Positions 19,284 to 33,100 of a stretch of 64,000 bases of DNA are shown in pieces. The stretch covers positions 5,890,001 through 5,954,000 of the forward strand of contig NC_134756.1 of the NCBI RefSeq assembly GCF_050436995.1, read 5' to 3'. Below the pieces are notes generated by a model. That model saw only the letters and a program-made list of their open reading frames with translations, searched no databases and was not told where the DNA came from. Position 1 is the stretch's first letter, and every line of letters starts with the position of its first letter. The position numbers were made by a program, and so were the translations under genes. This DNA comes from Anticarsia gemmatalis. Taxonomy: Eukaryota > Arthropoda > Insecta > Lepidoptera > Erebidae.

Positions 19284-22200
19284 GTTTTGTATGATTTATT
19301 TTACAAAAGTAAAGAAGAAACGCGGTTTTACCACTGTAACATATAAATCGTAACAATATTAAATTTTTAGTTTGCGGCGGCGATGACAAGCAATTCAGTC
19401 GGTTTACTTTGTCATTGAATTGTTTTCTATTACGGCGTTCTGATAATTTTGATGATGACTGCAAAAAAGTTATGGTACACGTTCCGTTCCAAAATATTTT
19501 ACTGCTATAACATATCAATAAGAAGATAAATTTGTGTGTTTTAGTCAAAACATGATTTAAAATAAACGCTTTAAAAAAATCTTGTAATTACCAATGAAAT
19601 TACCCTTCTGATCAATGTTGAAATTAGAAGAAAATTTAAAAGACTGCTTGTAAAGGAACGGATTTGTAAACAACCAATGAACAATTTTATAAAACGAACA
19701 AAGAAAACATACTTGTCTAAATTTGACAAATCATTTATATTTTTTTATTGGTCACCCTTACATTACAATTTATTTTTCGCTAGATTTTTTCTGTTTATTC
19801 TGTTTGTATGTATTTCTGTAATAATTTTACAGGAAATCTTTTGTTTTAGGTTGAGTCTTGCTTAAAATAAAGTGTGTTTAATTAATTAGTTTTCCTTACT
19901 TCTATTGGGTAAGTGTAGAATACCAAATAATTCACCTAAAATAATATAGAGGGCGCGTTACATAAACATTTGTTTTAAATTTCAAATATTTTTCTTTTGC
20001 TTAATAAAATTGTAGAATGCAAATAGTGTGTCATGATTTTGTAAAAGATTTCTCATAACTTACCGACCATCATAATTCATCGTCATATGTAATTAGTAGA
20101 TTGTTTTCATTGAAATTGTAATTTGCAACTTACACCGCAGTAGACGTTGATAGAATCTAAGGTGCAGTGATGAAAAAGTTGGTTTTCTGTTTGAATTAAC
20201 AAAGTGTAATGCGTTCAATAAATAAATATTATATTCAACTGCGGTTTATAATGGAGTGTACCTACATTCAGTAAATACAATAAAAAAAATGGCGTGGATA
20301 TTAAAATTCCAAACTAACACGCCTAACTAATTTACCTAGGTAGATACATAACTACTTAACGAAAACTAGCGTAAAAAATAGGCACTCTAGAGTGTACTTA
20401 TGTAAAACCATTGGGTATGTTTACCTATATTTTATTATGTTGGTTTCCCTTCGTAAAAAACCCAACTTGTCATTTCGTTGAAGAAAATAAACAACGTAAC
20501 AAAACCTACAAAATTCATGAATAAAGCACTACTGGAATCCTTCATTAGGGCTATTATAGTGAAACATAGATACATAAACATCGTGAATGTATGTAAGTAC
20601 ACGATATGAGAAACAGCGTTCTACGAACCAAGTAGCATATTACCATGTCAAAAGAATTTACGAGCATGTCCCTGTTTACACGTTTTTGTCAGTCGCGTCA
20701 TAACACCGAAAAACCTTCGTGAACTTTATTATCGCGAAATCCTTACGACGCGATGCTCAAGTGCGGGAAGCTGCCGAACATGGGAATTTTCGAAGTATGT
20801 ACGTAGTTCAAACTTAGTTCTTTTGAACGTCTGCCTTCACATACCTACTATTCTATCTATTGCATACCTACACAGTTATGTGTATCGCTTTGTGTTCTCG
20901 GATTTTGAGCGCCCCTGTGACTTTAGACTTCTTCAGCTTTCCTCCATAAATATAAGAGTTTATTGACCTGTCAACTTGGTATTCATCCAGCATTATAAGC
21001 ACACAGCTTTAATAATATAATTTAGTTTAATAATCTCATAACACGTCTCAAAAACATCAGCTCCGACAATATTAGTCTAACACAAAGGAGTTAGGGGTGA
21101 AGTTTAAATAGTCACCACCCTCTATTAGGTGTGAATCTTCAGATCTTTAAACACCAAATAGATACAGTACCGAAATCCATTCTTCACAAACCACTCCGAT
21201 TGTTTGTTTCAACCGCGATAATTGCCTACGTTCCCGCATCTTCACTCCCACTATCTGTAACAGAGGTTCTCAAAGCGTAAAGAAAAGTAAGTACTATATC
21301 AGCGCCATCAGCCGTTACGAATTTTGTGATGACATTTTGCTTTGAATTAAAATAGACGGACGTGTAGGAATATCTCTAACATGACGTAATAAGGACTCGG
21401 ATAAACGCTTCAAATTGCCCTAATTGTGGTACAGACATGAACCAGATGATTGACAATATAAAAAGCTTAAAAAAATAAATAGCCGATCTTTTTTAATAAT
21501 TTAACAATCGCAAACTTTAACGACCATTGTACTACTTAGTACTAAACGTAATTAAAACCTTAAAAATCGTATCACCAAAAAACGAGACACTTCAAAGTTT
21601 GAAATCCGCTGTTCTATAGCGAAATGTAAGTAAACACAGCACCCTTGAAAGGGTTCGGGCGTTCCCTTGGAGTGGTGAAATAAAACAAAATGAGCTTTTC
21701 TATTGATCCAGAAGGAGCGTGCAGTTTATGTTCAGTGAACCTGCGAATATGAATGAGGTACCACGTACTACAAAAATAGAATATCTATTCTGTTACAACA
21801 TTATTTTGTTTACGTCCAATGCATGCTAGGAAGTGAAGCCAGCGTACAGAAAATTCAATGTTTCACCTTTTGTTCAGTTCGGAGTTATCCACGGCGCATG
21901 CCATTTTATGCAAAGTTTACTCATTTTAAGGAAATATAGTGTAATATTTTTACTACGATGTAGTTTTCTGTATCAACTCATGAGTTTAACTTACAGAAAT
22001 ATCGTATCACTATCACAGTGTGTAAATTTTACCTCAGCAAATTTTATCAAGAACATTAAACAGCCTTTAGAAAAGACCTATACGCAAAAATGGTGGTTGT
22101 ATAAATTCCACAAGTTATTCCTACACGAGCTTACAACAATGTAAATGTTGTAATATACAAACAATTGCAAGGAAAACCTCCACATATCACGGTAGACGAT

Positions 22201-25200
22201 GTATTTATTGCTTAATAACGTCGGCCATTACGACGCCGAATTAAAATCCTGTCGTACATGTTTTCCGTCGGACTGTGGGCCCACATTAAGTAAATATTCC
22301 TGTAATTGCGTTGTCTAAAAAATGCGAAGATAAATTTTTTTGGACGAGAGTCGGAGCCGCATACGAAATGAGCCACACTGGGATTATTATTTGCGTAGCT
22401 GACATCCTAATTAACGTGACTTTTTTTCTTTGTCCGCCTAGCAGAAATTCTCCTCGTTCGGATAATGGACTAACAGTATGACGTAGGTAAAGAATAAATA
22501 ACAAAAGACCTGCGGTACTAGACTGCCGCGCGTAAAAATATAACATTTTAATTCCATATTTAAAGTTAATTGCACTCTTAGTACTTTAGAGTTGGAGGTT
22601 CGCGTTTCAAAGAAGTGGAAGTGATAATTCTGAAACAAATTCAGAGCTCGTGGAACAATTAAACCGCTTGAATGTCAAATGGAAAAGCTGGACAAAGTTT
22701 GAGAGCAAAAGTCTTAGAATTTAAAGACAGACTTTCACTGGCTTCATTTACGTAGAACGGTGTAGTCCGACGAACTTTGAAGGTGGGATTATGAACACTA
22801 AGTAATATTATTATACCTTTATTTACGTAAGGCTTATAAAGCTTTGCAATAAACGTTTGATGTATGTGAACAATGACTGCTTTATTCGAAAATTTAGTCA
22901 TACCTAATTTCTAATTAAAGTTATACAACACATGCACTGCACGCAATATAGTTCTTAATTGCAGGTAATGAATTAGGTTGTTAACATAGCTGACGTTTTT
23001 AAATTTTATTTTTACTTAAAAAGAAAATCACAAAGAATTTTCCACATAATACTTCAGTGCTATAAACTGCAAGCAAGACCATTAATCAACGTCAGCCAGT
23101 GCAAACTAATACTTTTATTAATTGCTAAGTGACCGTTTTACTATGCAAAGGTTTTAATTACTAATTATGGGGTAAACGGCATCGAAGGAAAACATTTCAT
23201 GGGAACCAGTGTTTAAAAAAAAGCTTTTGTTCTACGAATCCAATGCAGGGAAATTAGAAATGCAATTACTACTTTTAACAAAAATTGTGTAGGTACCTTA
23301 TGTAATTATTATCATATACTTAACATGAAAATATAAAGTTTTTGGTAAATCAACGTTAGTAGCGTACAACTAGCTAAGCAAAGGGCGTACCACCAATCGC
23401 TTTTATTATATTTGTGTGGCAATATTTTGTCGGCTCCACGACGTATACTAACGAGTTCGTGTAACGCCCCGTCGAGTAAACAGATTGCTAATATATCTAC
23501 GGACAATCCGCCAATGTATTGTTCCTACTTTATGAGCTTTAAAGAAAAATAGATGCTTCTTTAATAGTAAAGCGCTTCTAAATTATTATTAATAATGTAA
23601 TTTTGTTTCTCATTTAGTCTTGTAAGTTGCGGATGTCCAATGAATGCCCATGCTGATGATGAATGATGCCCATTTTGTTATAATCTGTTTAATTATTTGG
23701 AAAAAGTTTTCTTGCGTTAGACCACCTGGAAACCTTATGAACATTATTTATATCTCTCTTAATGCCTCAATTATCTTGATGAGCAAATATGACGTAGGTT
23801 ATTTCGACCTACGTGACTTCATTTTCTGTTTTTGGGCAACCGATATTCAATAAAATAACAAAAGTTCCACGAGTAAATCAATTTGTAAATCACGTGAGAA
23901 TTGTTTATTTCCTCGGTAAACCACAAGCCAAAATATGTGTCACCAATATTCGATGTATGCCATATCCATTCCGTATAGATAACTGAGAAAATATACGACT
24001 TTACACAAGGGAAACTACGCCAATAAATTACCAATCAGGTGGTGTTACAATAGCGAACACTAAACTTAGTTGACTATGAGCCAAGTTGTACTATGAAATA
24101 TTCTGTTGGTTCTATTCATCCGTTCTTACGCAAAGTGCACTTACTTGCACAAATTTGAACCAGTGGAACCATTACAGAGCGGGGACGATTTCGTCCCGTT
24201 TCGTCCCATTCAGCTGGAAAAGTGCTATGGAATCGTAATGGTGTTGCGAATAATGGCATTTGAATTTTGCTTGAGTAAACATGAAGTGGGAGATTTAATT
24301 TTGTTTGAAAGGCTTGGCTGGCTGACAATGAGACAGGGGATTAATTCTATCAGACGGTTCCTGATTTTTATGTGTTTGTATTTTTAGCTTGATTGTTTTG
24401 TAAAGAGGCTTGACGCGTTCGTTAAGCTACATTCAAAAACAAATATTTTACAGCTTTAGTTGCAATTATTATATCGGTGTGTAAAAAGAAAGCATAAGCG
24501 TTCATTTTAAAAGGTATTTTCATAAAGTCAGTCGTAACTGGGAACATCAAATTGAATTCGGACCTCACTCGAGATCTACTTTCATAAAATTTTATATGAA
24601 AACTCCACATACATTGTGGACAAAAGAGGGCATTAAGTATAATCTATGTGTCATGAAATCCAAACTTTTCATTACTCTCTTTATTGCAATGAAATGAGCC
24701 CATTTTTGTTCTACAGTTTAAAATATCATTTTGGTATAATATAAATCTAAAATATGAATGTTAAAAGTGAATTTATGGAACCAATAACGTTTTCTAGCTT
24801 GGCTAGTATGAAAGATTTTCAATAAAAAAAGACGTCTAAAAATAGAAATGTTATAAAGAGAGCACGTTTGAAACAAAAACAAACCATATAACGTCAACGT
24901 ACTTTATTCTTGATTTGATTGTTATCGCACGAGAAAGGTACGAGGACTTAAAAAGCATTTCAATTGTATCTGTAAAACATAACGTCAGAATCAATTTTGT
25001 TCTTGAAAAATGCGTTGGAAAATCCTTTAGCAAACGCTTTGGCTTATTGAATTCGTACGATGCGATCGCCTCTTCTATTATTTCGCTTACGTCGCAAATG
25101 GACACGTCGATATAAAAGATTTTCGGAATACATTTGAGGGATTTTACGCTTTCACGCATAATTTAACTTCTAACGCAATAAAATATCCATTAATTTTGAA

Positions 25201-28039
25201 GATGGCCATTTTCCGCCGGGATGAACACGAAGACGTTAGATTTTTGGGTAACTTGTCACTCGGAAAGGTAAATGCGTCTTCATGATTTTACTTTCGTCCG
25301 AATTTTTCCTTATAACTGCTGGATTTAAAGCGAAATTTGAGAAGTTAAAATCTTATTGTTATCTTATTTATTGTGCCATCTTATTTATTGTGGAAAATTT
25401 CTTTAAAATCAGAGCTGCATTAAATATATTTTCAGTCGAAGTACACAGTACTCTCTGTCTGTTCTTAGAAACTATGACGTAAAACGATAAAAGCTTTCTC
25501 TTTAATCAAAAAGGGTGTCAAGACAAAAGAAAACTTCACACTGGTTTCTTAGACAAATTTTTATTTCACATTCATACATTATGGAAGGCGTAACGACCAG
25601 AATGTAAATAATATTGTATAAGTTATTACTATGTTATGTTCTAAATGATATATAGAAGGAAACACTTAAGATGAGTACTTTCGTAGAAAACTAATATCAG
25701 TGTTTGCCAAGCAGTTCGCGTTTCGTGAATTGGGGTGACAGCGTAGACAATTTAACTAATAGACCAGACGGAAAATATTATTTGGAAATGTATCAGATTA
25801 CTGTCCGAATGAAAATAGAAACATCAATCTGCTGGTTCGACAAATATCTAAATCTATGAGATTACCTACTCTGCTTAAAACTAAAAGATGAGGTTCAAAG
25901 GATAAGATAACTGGTCTCAAGCAATCTATGACTTATTATATTTATTAATTTATCTAAGCATGTTACTTTTTCGATAAAACCTCCTACTTCTACATACATT
26001 TTAACTTCACCTCAATACTTTTCTCATTTCATAATAATTAGTATATCGTATACGGAAAACTGCTAGAAATTATGGTAAACTGTTAGAAGTATGGGATTCA
26101 CTAAGCTAAGCTATACATTTTAGTTTACTCGTCCGATTGTTATGCACCCCATTTTGTCCCCAAATTGGACGCAATAAATTACCAAATGGAGGATGTGCAA
26201 TTTATCACGTAAATCGTTTATACACATAGAAACTTGAAAAAATACCACCAGACTAGCCAAGTTGTAGAGTTATGGCCACATTTTTCAATAATTAAATACA
26301 TTGCGTATTAGAAATTAATATTCTTTCGCTTTTATACAACAAACAACGTACTATCAACACCAGTGTCAATTCAACCAAAAAGTGTTTGAATTAAAAGAAA
26401 GTCATAACTTTTAATAATGTCTCTGTCTACGAACAGCCAGCACTTACAAGATTCACAAAACACACGCTTATCGAGTCGACACGAGGTTATTAAATAAACA
26501 AGCGACTCTCGCGACAAGTCGCTGTCTACGCCCTGCGGACTACAGACAGTGGCGTTTCGCTAAATTATTGAAATTTCTCGATAGCTGCAGATGTTGCAGG
26601 CGGAGATTGCTGCGATTTGTCGCTTGTCCTCAGGTGCTACAGTAATTAGAGTTGCTGCTATTGATATTTATTGCTGTACGTGCAGTTTGATTGGATTGCT
26701 TTCATAATCAATTAAATATAAAGCTTAACGGTTATTCCTGTTGTGAACCTAATAAATAATACTGGTATTCAGTCGTTTGGAACCTGTTTTTAGTTCTGGG
26801 AAGGAGAACCCTAAAAACATCGCTCAGGTTTTAAGAATAAAACCATAACGAGCGGATTCAGTTCTCAAAATAAAAATTCAACTGACACAGCCAGAGGATT
26901 CTCAAGTTATGTGAAATGCATAGTCGACGAGGATGAAGCGGAGTTTTTCAAAGAGACGAATCCGGAACGGTTCAATCTTTAGCTTCATTTAAACGGAACT
27001 CAGAGCATTGAACTATGAGGAAACGTCTCAATAGTGGCAAATGAGGCACGCTCACCGCTTGCAGTTTTAAGAAAATTTCTTTAAAGAAGCCTTAATTCAA
27101 CGTCTTTAGAAAATGCACCCGGATTTACTTTTAATGAGTTTCGAGAGTGCAACTTGGGGTTTACTTCTTAAATGAATGGCGAATCTAGCCCCTTGAGAAT
27201 CTATTGCAGATCTTTATTTATTAATTTTATCGTATCAAGAAAAAGTACTGAAGTGCACTTAGCGGTGCTATGAATATTTTAACGTACAAAGTTGCAATTT
27301 CATTGCGGAGCTGGAAAATTTTGTATTCAGCTGCAATTTCGAATGGGCACCGGGTAATGGTATGGTTATGTTAAGTGCATAGCATCAGACGAAACAAAAA
27401 ACTGATTGCTCTTTAGCGAATGGTTTTGGGAAGCTCGCGCAATATGCTACTACATCACTCAATTTGGAAATATTCACCAGCACCATAACGCTATACACCC
27501 TATATCACATCATTGTTAAAATTCCTGCTGCCAAGAAACATGTGTTCTATCAAAGTGTTACTTTACTCTTTGTAAAATTTGTGCGCTTTGAAAGTTCAAG
27601 TAGTACTCGTAGCAACACAAATTTTGCGACTACGCTTTGGTTTTCCTTGAGTGAAAGGACTTCTGTTTATTTGAATGGAGGAAGTAGAGAGTAATGGTTT
27701 CGAAATGCAATTTGTATAGAATCACATGAATGCCATAAGATGTTGTTGTGAACGACAATTTTGGGATTGATTGACAGGAGTCATCACGGTTGACGTACGA
27801 GTACGTAGAGCAGAATTCGCTCATAAATCTTTCTGCAGACTTGGTTTACATGTGAATATAAAATACTGTTATACTTACATTCATAAAAATATTTTTAAAT
27901 GCCTAAGTTCAATATGATGAGTAAAATTGAGGACTAAAGGTGAAAAGTGTAACTTTGTCTTCTTGTATTAATTCACATATTCATTTGTTGTTTTAGTCAA
28001 AACATTTACTTACATTTACTAACCTAACATAATGATTAT
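19284..28039. other. 8.8 kb intergenic; no gene recognised
   Basis: The first few hundred bases should contain the PSMA3 promoter and 5' UTR, but I see no clear core element. The remainder is AT-rich with scattered open frames under about 105 codons that lack family resemblance, conserved motifs or convincing splice context. A 25-bp sequence at 25685-25709 recurs at 37686-37710. Confidence 0.6.
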
Positions 28040-29827
28040 GTGGATTCTTCTTCCCCTGCTGACATCTGGAAGTTCCTTGGGACTCTAGGTATCGGCAAAC
28101 ACCGTAGTAACGATCCACAGTGCACGGTTGGTTTGGATGACATCAATACCCACTTTACTTCCTCTGTACCTTTGGATCACCAAACCAAATGCAACACCGT
28201 TCGTGCCCTGATGAATTTACCTCGACTCAATTTCGAATCCTTTTATTTTGCTCCAGTTACACCGGAAGATATTAAAAAGATTATCCTGTCAATTAAGTCC
28301 AATGCAGTGGGCGCCGATGGCGTTAGTCGTCATATGGTCGTCTCTGTCTTGGATCATCTGCTCCCCGCCATTTCCCATATCATAAATTTCTCCCTTACCT
28401 CTGGTACTTTTCCTTCTCTGTGGCGCAAAGCCTACATTATACCGTTACCAAAAATTCCTAATCCCTCAAGTCCAGCTCACTTCCGCCCCATATCGATTCT
28501 CCCTTTCCTCTCCAAAGTGCTTGAGGCCTGTGTACACAAGCAACTAACACAGTTTGTGCTTAGTAACAACCTCCTTGACCCACTTCAATCTGGGTTCAGA
28601 CCAGGTCATAGCACTACTTCCGCCCTCCTAAAAGTGACTGGCGATATTAGGGCAGGCATGGAGGATACTAAAGTCACCGTGGTGGCTTTGGTTGATTTCT
28701 CGAACGCCTTTAATACCGTCAGTCATGATATCCTTCTCGCCATCCTTTCCCATCTTAACATATCTTCCGGTGCGCTGGATTGGTTTTCCTCGTATCTTCA
28801 AGGACGCCAACAGTTGGTTCACATCGGTGAATCTTCATCGAGCTGGCGTGAACTCGACACTGGCGTCCCACAAGGCGGCCTCCTCTCTCCACTATTGTTT
28901 TCAATTTTCATTAATCTTGTGACTAAAAACCTTCAGGGAGCGTATCATCTGTATGCGGACGACTTGCAACTCTACTCGCAAGGAACAGTGGATTCTATAG
29001 CCTCAGTTGTCGCCACGTTAAATAACGACCTCGAGCATGTCAAGTGTTGGTCGATGAAATTCGGCTTGGCTGTTAATCCTACCAAATGCCAGGCTATAGT
29101 TGTAGGAAGTATTCGTAGCATTAGTAGGTTAGATCATATGCAGGTACCACCAGTTGTATTTAATGGCTCTACCATAGAACTGACCCCTACCGTAAAAGAT
29201 CTTGGCCTGTACTTGGACTCAACTTTAAGCTGGAGAGCCCAAGTTTCTAATGTTTGTAAAAGGGTCACTGGCATACTGAGGGCTCTTTATCGTCTTAAGA
29301 ACTTTTTACCTTCTAGGACTAAAGCTATGCTTGTGCAGACCTTAATCTTCCCTCTGATCGACTATGGTGATGTGTGTTACTTTGACCTGAATGCAGATCT
29401 CCTCAACAAACTAGACCGTCTTCTTAACAACTGCATTCGATTCATCTTCAACCTCCGCAAGTATGATCATATATCTACTTATCGCTCCCAACTTAGGTGG
29501 CTGCCTATTCGTGAGCGTCGTCACTTACGTGCACTCACGACTCTCTTCTCTTTTCTCTCTTCTTCTACTCCCCCAGCCTACCTAACTCCCTACTTTCAAT
29601 ATCTGTGCGACAATCACAACCGTAACCTCCGTTCCTCAAACAATCTTCTTCTTCTATGTCCATCTCACACTTCTGGGTTTGTCAACTCTTCCTTTCCTGT
29701 CCAATCGGTTTTATTATGGAATGCGCTCCCTCTTGAAATCAGGATGTCCACTAACCGTCATACGTTTAAGAGCAAAGTGCGGAATCTCTTATTAAAACAA
29801 GTAGCAGAATCGTCACACTCGTCTTAG
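28040..29827 (+). CDS. Reverse transcriptase ORF (ORF2 C-terminal part) of a CR1-group LINE
   Basis: 595 codons without a stop. RT landmarks in order: FRPISILPFLSKVLEACVHK, GFRPGHSTTSALLKV, the first catalytic Asp in ALVDFSNAFNTVSHD (Asp near residue 219), GVPQGGLLSPLLFSIF, YADD at codons 305-308 (28952-28963), then the thumb and C-terminal domain. The DFSNAFNTVSHDILL and YADDLQLY wording fits CR1-group elements (CR1/Daphne type) rather than Jockey. The nominal start is a GTG just after a TGA and is not a real start: the upstream endonuclease is absent. The intact frame suggests recent insertion. Without the endonuclease and a promoter it should not be autonomous. Confidence 0.92.
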   Translation: MDSSSPADIWKFLGTLGIGKHRSNDPQCTVGLDDINTHFTSSVPLDHQTKCNTVRALMNLPRLNFESFYFAPVTPEDIKKIILSIKSNAVGADGVSRHMVVSVLDHLLPAISHIINFSLTSGTFPSLWRKAYIIPLPKIPNPSSPAHFRPISILPFLSKVLEACVHKQLTQFVLSNNLLDPLQSGFRPGHSTTSALLKVTGDIRAGMEDTKVTVVALVDFSNAFNTVSHDILLAILSHLNISSGALDWFSSYLQGRQQLVHIGESSSSWRELDTGVPQGGLLSPLLFSIFINLVTKNLQGAYHLYADDLQLYSQGTVDSIASVVATLNNDLEHVKCWSMKFGLAVNPTKCQAIVVGSIRSISRLDHMQVPPVVFNGSTIELTPTVKDLGLYLDSTLSWRAQVSNVCKRVTGILRALYRLKNFLPSRTKAMLVQTLIFPLIDYGDVCYFDLNADLLNKLDRLLNNCIRFIFNLRKYDHISTYRSQLRWLPIRERRHLRALTTLFSFLSSSTPPAYLTPYFQYLCDNHNRNLRSSNNLLLLCPSHTSGFVNSSFPVQSVLLWNALPLEIRMSTNRHTFKSKVRNLLLKQVAESSHSS

Positions 29828-30178
29828 TTTTTATTTATGTATATTTATTATTCATAATATATATATTGTATAATTCAGTATATAGTTTATTTTATTATTT
29901 ATTTATGTATATGGGTAGATATATGTATTTAATATTTCTTATTTGTTAATCATTATGTATGTATAAACCTATCTATATTTAAGTACACGTACATACATGA
30001 CCTTATTTTTATTTATTGGTAAACCTGGTTCTTAACGTCCTTTATTTTTATTTTTTTAAACACCTACTTCTTTCAATCTCTGCATCACCCTAAGGTAGAC
30101 TGGTAGATAATGCCTTTGGCATCAAGTCCGCCTATATACACATGTATATGAAGTTTAAAATAAATAAATAAATAAATA
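28042..30178 (+). mobile_element. 5'-truncated CR1-group non-LTR retrotransposon
   Basis: The element consists of a reverse transcriptase ORF, an AT-rich 3' UTR with the phrase GGCATCAAGTCCGCC (about 30118-30132) and a tail of TAAA/AAAT units to about 30178. That 3' phrase is one I recall from lepidopteran LINE tails. The endonuclease and any ORF1 are missing, so it is a typical dead-on-arrival 5' truncation. The left border is approximate, set by where the RT-like frame starts; no clear target-site duplication was found. Confidence 0.85.
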
Positions 30179-33100
30179 TATAAAGTGGGTTATTTTCGAA
30201 GGCATGCAACATCAATACAGATTTACAGATAACAATTACTTAGCAGTCAACACATTTCCTCAATCTTACATCACAATATTACGACTTACATTATTTGTTC
30301 CCGATTCTTATCAACACAAATAAAGAAGTATTTTCCTCTTTCAGTATCAATATTGTGGTACAATTTCTAAGACGCATGTGAGACAAGGTCAAACAACTAG
30401 GGGTTAAGCGTCGACGTCAATGTCAATTGAGCAGCACCCGTGATGGATGAAAGTCTCGGGGGTGAGTTCAACCCTTCAAATTACTTAATATCCTCAACGC
30501 ACATGAAATTTTACTTATTTTTCTCGTGTAGGCTATTAAGAACACTTCGCTTAGGTATGCGCGTGTTGTGAAACAAATTGTAAAAGGTTGTATAAGGCAG
30601 CGTGTACAGTCACGATATTTTTTCACGACTTTCTAGCTAGTTAAATGATATTCAATTAAAAATATGTGTGCGGAAATTGAAAGTATTAAAAAATCCTCAA
30701 AGTCAACTTTATAAACCCATTGTTGATATTTTTGTGCTATTCGCAGTAAACTACTTTAAGAGTTAATCGAAATTTAGCTGTTGACTTGACGGCACACGAT
30801 AGTATCGGTAGTTCGTATAACGCTACTGCATGTTCCATGATTGCCTCACGTTTCGCTACCATTGTTCTTGCACATTCATGCATCTCATTCATAATCAAGT
30901 CGCGAACAACCCATGACGTCATTAGCTTATCTCACTACCTGACACGACTCAATCTTATTGCGTACACAATGTTAATTGAGTTAGCATCCACCCTTCGCTT
31001 GCAGTACAAAAGATTGTACGCGTTTAAATGCTTAGGGGGTATTTGTAAAGAAAATTTTGGCACGAAATATAATTCGTAAGAATGCTTCATTAAATTATAC
31101 TTGTATTTCACTACTTATTACAGCAAATTAAATATACCAAAGCTTGGAAAAAAGAATACGTAGGTAAACATACATACGTAATATGTTGCGACACTTTCAC
31201 TGTCCACAATTAATTGACTTAAAGTAACGTTCAAAATAAAATACAATTCGTTGTTTTTCATACGGTTTATTACTAACAAAAATTATTAAGGATATCCATC
31301 GATTTCAAAATTTGGAATAAAATTTTAAAAGCAGTTTCCATGAAGCCATAAAACTTGACGACTTCAACTCCCAGAATTTTATTTCACATAAAAATATTTA
31401 CCCTGAATACTCAAAATAAAACAATAAATATAATAAAACAGGATAAAAAGCAAGAAAATTCAAAATAAAAAAATAACACTTTGATTTTTATAGAATCAGA
31501 TAAAATAAAAGACGATAAAACGAAAGTAGCAGATGTGTAAAACTAGTGTAAATATCAAAACAATGAGTTGACAAGAGAAAATATATATTAAATAGATGTT
31601 GTTTAATAAGAGTTTGTTTGTATGTGAGACGAGTAGCCAACGTGCCATCTGATCCCAGTCTGATGATATCGACCTTGTCACAGCGGGTTGCTATTCACCT
31701 AATGTTTTCTTGGACAAATTATTTACGAAAATGAAGAGAAAATATTTTGCTAGGATGCTAGTGGTATAGCATTTTCAGTAGAATAAAATAGTATTTTTAC
31801 AGGATTTATTTTCATTATAATGTACTTACATAATAATAATTAATACTTACATTTTCATTATTACATTTGTGTTTCAGACCGATAAGTTTCAATATTAATA
31901 AATGTTTTAAAGAATATTATTATTATTACGGAAATAATACAGTATGTAAGATTACATTTGTTTTACAAAGTTCACATATAATGCCTTTTTTATCATTTCT
32001 AATTGACTATACTTAAAATAATCTACGAGTACCAAAATTTTATATCAACTATGCTTACAAAATTAATGCACTGTTCAGTCTACCCACACATGGCTTGGAA
32101 TCGTAAGTTGGGGAGCCCTAAGCATTCTTATTCTGCCATCGTAGTCGAAGTAGCGTCGGCAAGTTAATATTGGCTGAAGCTTGCCTTGTATCTACCGCAA
32201 CCCTCTGGTATGCGGATGAATGTCTTGCTCGATACTGTCTGAAAATGATGAAAATTGCAAGATTAAGAGCCAGTTTACCACTTTATAAATATATTCAATT
32301 CGATAAAAATTAAAAAAGGTTCAAAATCTACTTATAAAATTAAGCTACAGGTAACACAAAATTAATTATGGGATTGGTTGTAAGAATGAATGGACAACTT
32401 AACATGTTCACGTAACATATTTTTTACACATTTTTTAATTATTATTAAAGCGATACTTTTATATTCTCCTTTTATAAGCATACAAAGATTTAAAGTTGAA
32501 ATCTCTGTCTTTATAAATGCGCTTTAAATTGCATTGACGTCCAATTAATAAATCTGTGTCGCTGTTAGTTGTAATGCATTCCAACAATGTCATGGCTGTC
32601 ATATGACTAGAATCTAATTAAGATATTTTGAAATAACGATGGATTAATTGTTAATACTGAGCATTTACGAATGATACAATGACGCTATTATAAGTGACGT
32701 ATTATAAAGTTTTGTAATAATATACTATTTTAAGTATAAGTTAGTCAAATACAAAAAAAAACTATTTTTTTAAAACATCGTTGCCTATAAATAGCATTAA
32801 AATACGACCTTTACTTTACCAGTGTATCGACTAATTTTGTTTTTCATTTTGCGAACAAACTTAGGAGTTCGTAGATTATTTTTTCTTTTTAACGCAAAGT
32901 TGAGAGCAAGGATGAGACCGGTCTTTAGCAATTTTCAGTCAAAGAAAACTTTTTTATACCATCGTCTCGGCGGAAAGTTTGTAAGACCTCGTTCTCCATT
33001 AGTGGCAACCCACCCATGTGCGTTACAGGAAAAACTTGCTCACTAATGCCTAAGTTTCTGAAAAGCTTCAAATACAATTTCGGGCCGCTCTTTAATGTTC

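Noticed and set aside
19159..19548. 129-codon minus-strand frame upstream of and over PSMA3 exon 1
   Set aside because: Overlaps the genuine start exon in another frame; composition is like translated AT-rich DNA and no motif is seen.
28628..28922. Small frames on both strands within the reverse transcriptase
   Set aside because: Shadows of the RT coding frame.
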